A stretch of DNA of 64,000 nucleotides from Chloroflexota bacterium. Lineage in GTDB: Bacteria; Chloroflexota; UBA4733. A program made the position numbers and the translations under genes. Location of the stretch: contig JAMCTA010000151.1 in NCBI GenBank assembly GCA_023381895.1, forward strand, positions 29,900 to 93,899, given 5' to 3'. Below the pieces are notes generated by a model that was not told the origin of the DNA, ran no database searches, and saw nothing but the letters and a program-made list of their open reading frames with translations. This document shows positions 59,010 to 64,000 of this stretch, piece after piece. Numbering within the stretch: the stretch's first letter is position 1; the number at the start of each line of letters is the position of its first letter.

Positions 59010-61268
59010 GTGGCGATTCCCAACGACACCATCGCCGACCCCACCATGTCGTACCGGTCTGCGCACCGCCTGTACCGCTTACGTTTACACGTAGCGGCAG
59101 TGAGCGTCTTGTGGATGCTCGTCTTCATCGCCTACCGGCAGATCGTCATTCCGGGCCCGTGGCCTCGCGAGTTCATCGCCAGCAGCGACTTCAGCCAGCA
59201 GTTCTACCCATTCCAACACTTTGTCGCCGGGCGCTTGGCTCACGGTGAGCTTCCGGTGTGGAACCCATACACATTCGGGGGATACCCACAACTCGCTGAC
59301 CCCCAGACCGCATTGTTCTATCCAGTCGGACTGCTCTTCAACCTCGTGTTTGCCCGTGGACATCTATCCTACACCCTCTTCGAGTGGCGTCCGATTGTCG
59401 ACTATGCTCTGGCTAGCCTATTTGCCTATGCCCTGTTTTGGCGCCTGTCTCGCTCGGTCGCGGGTGGCCTTATCGGCGCTACTTCTTGGGTGTTCGGAGG
59501 CTTCCTCACCTCCTATCCCCTTCCGCAGTTGCCTGTCTTGGAAACCGCTATCTGGCTCCCACTCATCTTGTTCGCACTCGATGTGGCATTGTCGGATTCT
59601 GAGATCGGCCTTGCCGCCGCCGGTGTTGCTGGAGTGGCCTTGGGATGTGCCGCACTCGCAGGCCACACTCAAACGCTTCAGATCGGAAGTTATGCTGTCC
59701 TCGCCTTTCTTATCGCTCGTACTCTGCAGAGCCGTCTCGCCGTTGGTGCGCGCCTCGTCCGTGTTCTGGTTTTCGGCCTCGTGGGAGGAGGTCTGGCAGG
59801 TCTTCAATTCCTGCCGACTCTCGTCTTCGTTGCCGAGAGCACCAGACGTGACCTCAGCTACACGGATGCGAGCGGTGGTTACACCCTAGCAGATTTTCGA
59901 GAGCTCCTTCTTCCGGGCGGCCTATTCCAGCGCACCTACTACGTGGGGATTCTCCCGCTCACCTGTGCCTTTGGAGCGTTAAAAGACAGTCGGGCACGAT
60001 TCTGGATCGGTCTATTCCTAGCTGCCGCAGTGGTAGCTCTCGGCGGTCACACACCGATCTTTCAGATGCTGTATCGTCTAGGTCCCGGCTTCGCGAGCTT
60101 CCGAGACCAGGAGCGCGCTGCCTACGCAGCGAACCTCGCTCTGTGTGCTCTGGCGAGCATCGGTACTGCACGCCTCCTCGCCAGAGCGAAGTCCGGCCTC
60201 CATCTGGGAAAGCAGCTGGGGGCAAGCGTAGCTGTCCTCTTTCCCGGACTGGTCGCAGCAATTCTACTCTTCCCGAATGGATCGACACCGGAGAGCTCGG
60301 TGGCGTCAATGCCACTGTTGTTGAACCTCGTGACCTGCGCACTCCTGATTGCGTCAACCATCGGTGTTGTGCTGCTCTGCAGGCGTGGTGTTCTCAGCCC
60401 TGCTGCCGGTGCGACTGTGGCGATCGTGCTCACTGCGACGAATCTACTCGCCGTTGGAGCGAATCTGAACCGAACGCAGACGCCGCCGGCACCCGCGAGT
60501 GACCTCGTCTCGGCACTTGACTGGATCTCACAAGAGCCTGGCATCTTCCGCGTCGGAAACGCTAGCGATGGAGCAATCGATCACAACGTCAACCTGTTGT
60601 TCAACATAGCCGGCACAATGGGTGATTCTCCTATCGAGCTAGCTCGCTCCTATAACTTACTGATGGCCACCAACGGCTATCTCGTTGATCAGCTCTTCGC
60701 TGTCCGCTACGTGGTGACACGGCAACACCTTGGCGAAGGCTTCAGCCTTGAGCACTCAGTGGGAAGCTTGCACGTCTACCATATTCGATATGGCCTACCG
60801 TCTGCCTGGGCGGTTACCGAGACCAAGCAAGTGAGCACGCAGGCTAGTGCCCTGCGCGAGACGCTCGCGCTCAAGCAGCCAGGAGCGCTTGCCGTCGTCG
60901 AAGATCCTGTCGCTCTAAAAGGCGCAGCACAGCCGCTCCAACAACACGAGGCTTGGAGCACGTGGCGCGCCGGGCTCGTGCGCGGAATCGTTACCGTGTC
61001 TCAGCCTGCTCTACTCGTAATCAGTCTGCCCTATGCCCGAGGCTGGGAGGCGACCGTGGATGGCTCTCGGGCAGTGATCATCCGGGCAGATGAGGCGCTG
61101 ATCGCACTCCCTCTCTCCGCTGGCACTCATCATATTGTGATGCGCTACGAGCAGCCTGGGATGCGTCTCGGCATCGCCAGTAGCGCGGTGGGGGCAGCAG
61201 TGCTGCTCTTGGCCGTCTCAGCTAGCACACTTCAGGCAGTCCGTATCCGCCCCAAGCAGATGGCCTAG
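59010..61268 (+). CDS. YfhO-like GT-C membrane protein
   Basis: 752 residues from GTG. A helix near residues 25-42 is followed by S-S-D-F-S-Q-Q-F-Y-P-F-Q and the motif G-E-L-P-V-W-N-P-Y-T-F-G-G-Y-P, a YfhO/PMT-like first extracytoplasmic loop with an acidic residue. About twelve hydrophobic helices follow, then a soluble domain (about 500-720), and a final helix. YfhO helps glycosylate lipoteichoic acid in Bacillus. It probably adds a sugar from a lipid carrier outside the membrane. The last 4 nt overlap the convergent Nudix gene. Confidence 0.78.
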   Translation: MAIPNDTIADPTMSYRSAHRLYRLRLHVAAVSVLWMLVFIAYRQIVIPGPWPREFIASSDFSQQFYPFQHFVAGRLAHGELPVWNPYTFGGYPQLADPQTALFYPVGLLFNLVFARGHLSYTLFEWRPIVDYALASLFAYALFWRLSRSVAGGLIGATSWVFGGFLTSYPLPQLPVLETAIWLPLILFALDVALSDSEIGLAAAGVAGVALGCAALAGHTQTLQIGSYAVLAFLIARTLQSRLAVGARLVRVLVFGLVGGGLAGLQFLPTLVFVAESTRRDLSYTDASGGYTLADFRELLLPGGLFQRTYYVGILPLTCAFGALKDSRARFWIGLFLAAAVVALGGHTPIFQMLYRLGPGFASFRDQERAAYAANLALCALASIGTARLLARAKSGLHLGKQLGASVAVLFPGLVAAILLFPNGSTPESSVASMPLLLNLVTCALLIASTIGVVLLCRRGVLSPAAGATVAIVLTATNLLAVGANLNRTQTPPAPASDLVSALDWISQEPGIFRVGNASDGAIDHNVNLLFNIAGTMGDSPIELARSYNLLMATNGYLVDQLFAVRYVVTRQHLGEGFSLEHSVGSLHVYHIRYGLPSAWAVTETKQVSTQASALRETLALKQPGALAVVEDPVALKGAAQPLQQHEAWSTWRAGLVRGIVTVSQPALLVISLPYARGWEATVDGSRAVIIRADEALIALPLSAGTHHIVMRYEQPGMRLGIASSAVGAAVLLLAVSASTLQAVRIRPKQMA

Positions 61269-61855
61269 TCTTCTTCAGCGAGAGCAGCGAAACCTAGGGC
61301 GATGCATGCCAGCGTCCCCTGTTGCCGGAAAGTCCCACCACCCACCATTGATGTGATGCTGCTCAGAGGCACGGCAAGAACCTCGTGGTCTTCTAGGTCG
61401 CCGGCATTGGGCTCAGTGACGTACCGAGCGCCGCGCGCGAGATAGAAGTAGCCCCTTCCACAACCTCTATTACCATCGACTATGGCTCGGCCAAGAGCCT
61501 GCCACGATTCAGCCTCGTACCCTGTCTCTTCGAGCAACTCGCGCTTGGCTGCAAGTAGCGGATCCTCGTCTCCTTCCAAGTAGCCCGCCGGCAACTGGAT
61601 GTCAAGCGCATTCAACGCGTACTTGTAGCCGCGCAAACAGAGAACTTCGCGTAGATGTGTGAGCGCAAAGACCATAGCGAAGTCTCGCGCTTCAATCTGG
61701 TAGTAGCCATCAACCGTGACGCCACTGGGCAAGCGCACTTCATCGCGGAATAACCTGAGCCACGGTGAAGCATCGAAGCACAGACTGCGTTGAAGTCTCG
61801 TCCACACGCTGTCGCCCAGTCCTTCCTTCTCGTAGTAGCTAGAATCGTGCCACAA
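61265..61855 (-). CDS. Nudix hydrolase, ADP-ribose pyrophosphatase-like
   Basis: 196 residues. The Nudix box starts G-Y-L-E-G-D-E-D near residue 91 and continues K-R-E-L-L-E-E-T-G-Y with all catalytic glutamates. L-P-A-G before the box and F-Y-L-A-R-G-A after it match ADP-sugar pyrophosphatases. It is monocistronic and convergent with the YfhO-like gene. Confidence 0.85.
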   Translation of the reverse strand: MWHDSSYYEKEGLGDSVWTRLQRSLCFDASPWLRLFRDEVRLPSGVTVDGYYQIEARDFAMVFALTHLREVLCLRGYKYALNALDIQLPAGYLEGDEDPLLAAKRELLEETGYEAESWQALGRAIVDGNRGCGRGYFYLARGARYVTEPNAGDLEDHEVLAVPLSSITSMVGGGTFRQQGTLACIALGFAALAEED

Positions 61856-62154
61856 CGAACTGTGTTACTGTTGGATTTCGCAGGCTGTGATGTAGCACAC
61901 CACAGCCACATAGCGCGGAGATCTCATCTGCGAAGGAGTTACCACTCTCGGGGATTCAGTGCCACGATGCTTTGTAGTGTGCTGACACAACTGTCGACCG
62001 CCGTGAAATCGTGCTACACTCGGCTCGAGATTTGTAACGGGGTAATTGCGAAACACACAGAGACGATGAACTCTACCGTATCGCGTCGAACGACCCGAGT
62101 TCGCCCCACAGATACAGTCCGTCTACACAGCTAGCATCGGTATAGGGAGAGTAC
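61856..62154 (+). other. Intergenic region before korA
   Basis: 299 nt between divergent genes without a supported gene. TGCTACACT (extended -10, TACACT at 62015-62020) could promote korA, with a long leader of about 130 nt; no clear -35 is visible. No riboswitch fold was recognised. Confidence 0.3.
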
Positions 62155-63948
62155 GTGGAGAAGCGCGACCTCGTCATACGCTTTGGAGGGGAGACAGGCG
62201 GCGGCCTACAATCTGTGGGTCAGCTCGTTACGAAGGCGGCAGCCAGCGTGGGTTTCCGGCTCTTGACCTTCTATAGCCCGCCTGCGGAAATCAAGGGTGG
62301 GCAGGCAGTTTTCGAGGTGAGGTTGAGCAATCAGCCTCTCTATGCACGGGGCGACGTCGTCGATATCCTGTGGGTCTTCGACCGAGAAGGCTTCGACAGC
62401 AACATCAAGGATCTGCGACCGGGAGGATTGCTGCTCTTCGACCCTTCGGATATGGCGAAGCCACCGGCCGGGGACTACCGCGCTCTGGGCGTTCCAGTCA
62501 GTGAGATAGCGAAGACACGCTTGCGCTTCGAGCGGGGGCGCAACGTCGTGGCCTTCGGCATGGCCGCAGCGCTCTTCGGTTTCCCGAAAGAACCGCTCAT
62601 CGATTTGTTGAAGCGCCAGTTCAAGCGTCACCTTGATTTGCTGCCCCAAAATGTGGCTGCGCTGGAGGCGGGCATCTCCTGGGTCGAAGACAATGCTGCC
62701 GGTCGTAGCGACGACTACCTACTGACAGGGGCGACGCCAGTTCCAGGAACAATGGTACTTAACGGGAATCAAAGCCTCTCGCTAGGAGCTCTGGCGGCGG
62801 GCTGCCGTTTTCTTGCCGGCTATCCAATCACGCCCGCTTCGGACATCATGGAATTTATGGCCGCGAACATGCCGGCTCTTGGTGGAACCATTGTTCAGGC
62901 CGAGGATGAAATCGCGGCGATGGGTATGGTGCTGGGAGCGAGCTACGCTGGCAAGAAAGCGATGACCTCGACTTCTGGTCCAGGGTTCAGCCTCATGATT
63001 GAGATGCTTGGACTGGCTTCAATGGCTGAGCTGCCGTGCGTCATCGTCGATGCGCAACGTGCCGGTCCGTCCACCGGGATGCCCACGCGCCACGAGCAGG
63101 GAGACCTCAACCTAGCCGTCTATGGTGGACACGGGGAGGTCCCGAAGTTTGTGTTTTCCCCCGTGTCGGTTCGTGACTGCTTCTTCACTACCGTTGAGGC
63201 ATTTAACTTTGCCGAGCGGTATCAAGTCCCCGTCGTGCTGCTGCAGGACACCGTGCTTGCAGTACGAACCGAGAGTGTTCAGCGACCCGACCTCGACAGT
63301 GTGAATCCGGCTACGCGACTGTTGTTCGATAGCACCAGTGCTGAGGCCACGAATGGCTTCGTGCACAACGGTGAGTCGGACGGTGAGGAGACTCAGGAAG
63401 GCGCAGCCAAGTACGCACGCTATCTCAGTACGCCGACGGGCGTTTCTCCTACGTCATTCCCGGGAATGATGGGCGGCGAGTACACCGCCACCGGGTTGGA
63501 GCACAACGAGCTAGGAGCGCTGCGCTACGATCCAGCGACACACGCAGGAATGACCGAAAAACGGCACCGAAAGCTCGCCGCCGCCGCGGCAGAGGCGCCA
63601 GAGCCGCTGCGCTACGGAGCGCCCAGTGCCCCTCTCGGAATCATCACGTGGGGATCGACAGCGGGGTCAGTCATTGAGGCGATTGATCGGCTTCGAGAGC
63701 AAGGCGTCGAGGCTGAGATGCTCGCACCGCGTATGCTCTGGCCTGTTCCTGATCATCAAGTGGGGGAGTTCATCCGTCGCAAGCACAACGTCATCGTTGC
63801 GGAGGTCAACTACTCTCAGCAGTATGCCAACATCCTGCGCTCTCGCTACGAGAATCATCTCGAGAGCGTGACGACCTATGGTGGTCAGCCGTTCAAAGTC
63901 GAACAGCTCGTACGAGCAATCCTCGGAAAGGTTGCGATAAATGCGTGA
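62155..63948 (+). CDS. korA: 2-oxoacid:acceptor oxidoreductase, gamma-alpha fusion subunit
   Basis: 597 residues. The gamma domain (1-185) has F-G-G-E-T-G-G-G-L-Q-S-V-G and E-I-K-G-G-Q-A. The alpha domain from about 200 has G-A-L-A-A-G-C-R-F-L-A-G-Y-P-I-T-P-A-S-D-I-M-E, E-D-E-I-A-A-M-G, and the pyruvate/2-oxoglutarate loop T-S-G-P-G-F-S-L-M. This matches the KorA type of 2-oxoglutarate:ferredoxin oxidoreductase with a thiamine site formed with KorB. It interconverts an oxoacid and acyl-CoA with ferredoxin. The start of korB overlaps by 8 nt. Confidence 0.92.
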   Translation: MEKRDLVIRFGGETGGGLQSVGQLVTKAAASVGFRLLTFYSPPAEIKGGQAVFEVRLSNQPLYARGDVVDILWVFDREGFDSNIKDLRPGGLLLFDPSDMAKPPAGDYRALGVPVSEIAKTRLRFERGRNVVAFGMAAALFGFPKEPLIDLLKRQFKRHLDLLPQNVAALEAGISWVEDNAAGRSDDYLLTGATPVPGTMVLNGNQSLSLGALAAGCRFLAGYPITPASDIMEFMAANMPALGGTIVQAEDEIAAMGMVLGASYAGKKAMTSTSGPGFSLMIEMLGLASMAELPCVIVDAQRAGPSTGMPTRHEQGDLNLAVYGGHGEVPKFVFSPVSVRDCFFTTVEAFNFAERYQVPVVLLQDTVLAVRTESVQRPDLDSVNPATRLLFDSTSAEATNGFVHNGESDGEETQEGAAKYARYLSTPTGVSPTSFPGMMGGEYTATGLEHNELGALRYDPATHAGMTEKRHRKLAAAAAEAPEPLRYGAPSAPLGIITWGSTAGSVIEAIDRLREQGVEAEMLAPRMLWPVPDHQVGEFIRRKHNVIVAEVNYSQQYANILRSRYENHLESVTTYGGQPFKVEQLVRAILGKVAINA

Positions 63949-64000
63949 AGTCACTCCCTCTCAGACGCTGAAGCAGCCGAAGGCCATCGACGATTACAAG
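63941..64000 (+). CDS. korB: 2-oxoacid:acceptor oxidoreductase beta subunit, start only
   Basis: Twenty codons up to the window edge, starting with ATG 63941, overlapping korA by 8 nt in another frame. The residues (M-R-E-V-T-P-S-Q-T-L-K and so on) are too few for a domain call; the identification rests on the invariable order korA-korB. Confidence 0.7.
   Translation, partial: MREVTPSQTLKQPKAIDDYK

Noticed and set aside
1..64000. CRISPR arrays, insertion sequences, prophage genes
   Set aside because: No regularly spaced repeats, transposase or integrase motifs or phage structural genes were seen anywhere in the window.

Overview
The window reads as a piece of a bacterial chromosome with densely packed genes and many 3-17 nt overlaps, GC content in the mid-50s by eye, and frequent GTG and TTG starts. 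Nothing in it looks like a phage, transposon, integron or CRISPR array. The gene set suggests a Gram-positive-type (monoderm) Terrabacterium, most likely Chloroflexota. The pointers are an AroK-AroB fusion, OpcA with Zwf, a KorA gamma-alpha fusion, a PPi-type phosphofructokinase, a DnaB-DnaD-DnaI primosome run, and a secreted protein whose N-terminal domain resembles ones I associate with Chloroflexota. The phylum is an inference, not proof.

Layout. 1-4.3 kb (+): mreD (partial), a PBP2 homologue, rodA and thrB. The PBP2 has lost all three transpeptidase motifs, while RodA keeps its catalytic Asp. 4.3-8.1 kb (-): the peptidoglycan precursor operon alr-murF-ddl. 8.3-13.4 kb: an MFS exporter, a YhcH protein, a sugar isomerase, an M42 peptidase and a DUF58 protein. 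13.5-16.9 kb (+): rplI-dnaB-dnaD-dnaI. 17-20.6 kb (+): an envelope-stress module of DUF4178, PspA, a Gly-rich membrane peptide, DUF350 and a membrane aminopropyltransferase. 21.4-25.7 kb (-): sulfate assimilation (cysH, cysC, sat, an unknown gene, a BFD-like [2Fe-2S] protein) and a GNAT enzyme.

26-36.4 kb (-) is an apparent 10 kb operon: dedA, PPi-phosphofructokinase, gpsA, a glycosidase/O-antigen-ligase fusion, UDP-xylose synthase, a flippase-like protein and two GT4 glycosyltransferases. It probably makes a surface glycan. 36.6-43.8 kb (+): a CPBP protease, the oxidative pentose-phosphate genes zwf-opcA-pgl, a Gfo/Idh oxidoreductase and a GT-C glycosyltransferase. 44-45.9 kb (-): an (alpha/alpha) barrel protein and a degenerate methyltransferase-like protein. 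46.2-54.7 kb (+): a G1 glutamic peptidase, plsY, aroKB, a Nudix protein, a secreted helical protein, a PhoB-type two-component pair, and a P-loop kinase whose 3' end lies across a tRNA-Gly gene. 54.7-57.9 kb (-): a histidine phosphatase, a VIT-type transporter with a Fur regulator, and a lipoprotein. 58.1-64 kb: a PatA/HtrB-type acyltransferase, a YfhO-like membrane protein, a Nudix protein, and korA followed by the start of korB.

Most notable are the catalytically dead PBP2 in an otherwise normal rod-shape operon, the glycosidase-Wzy fusion, the PspA/polyamine-transferase module, a bacterial G1 peptidase with both catalytic residues, and two genes whose best start codons are non-canonical (ATC or ATA, and CTG).
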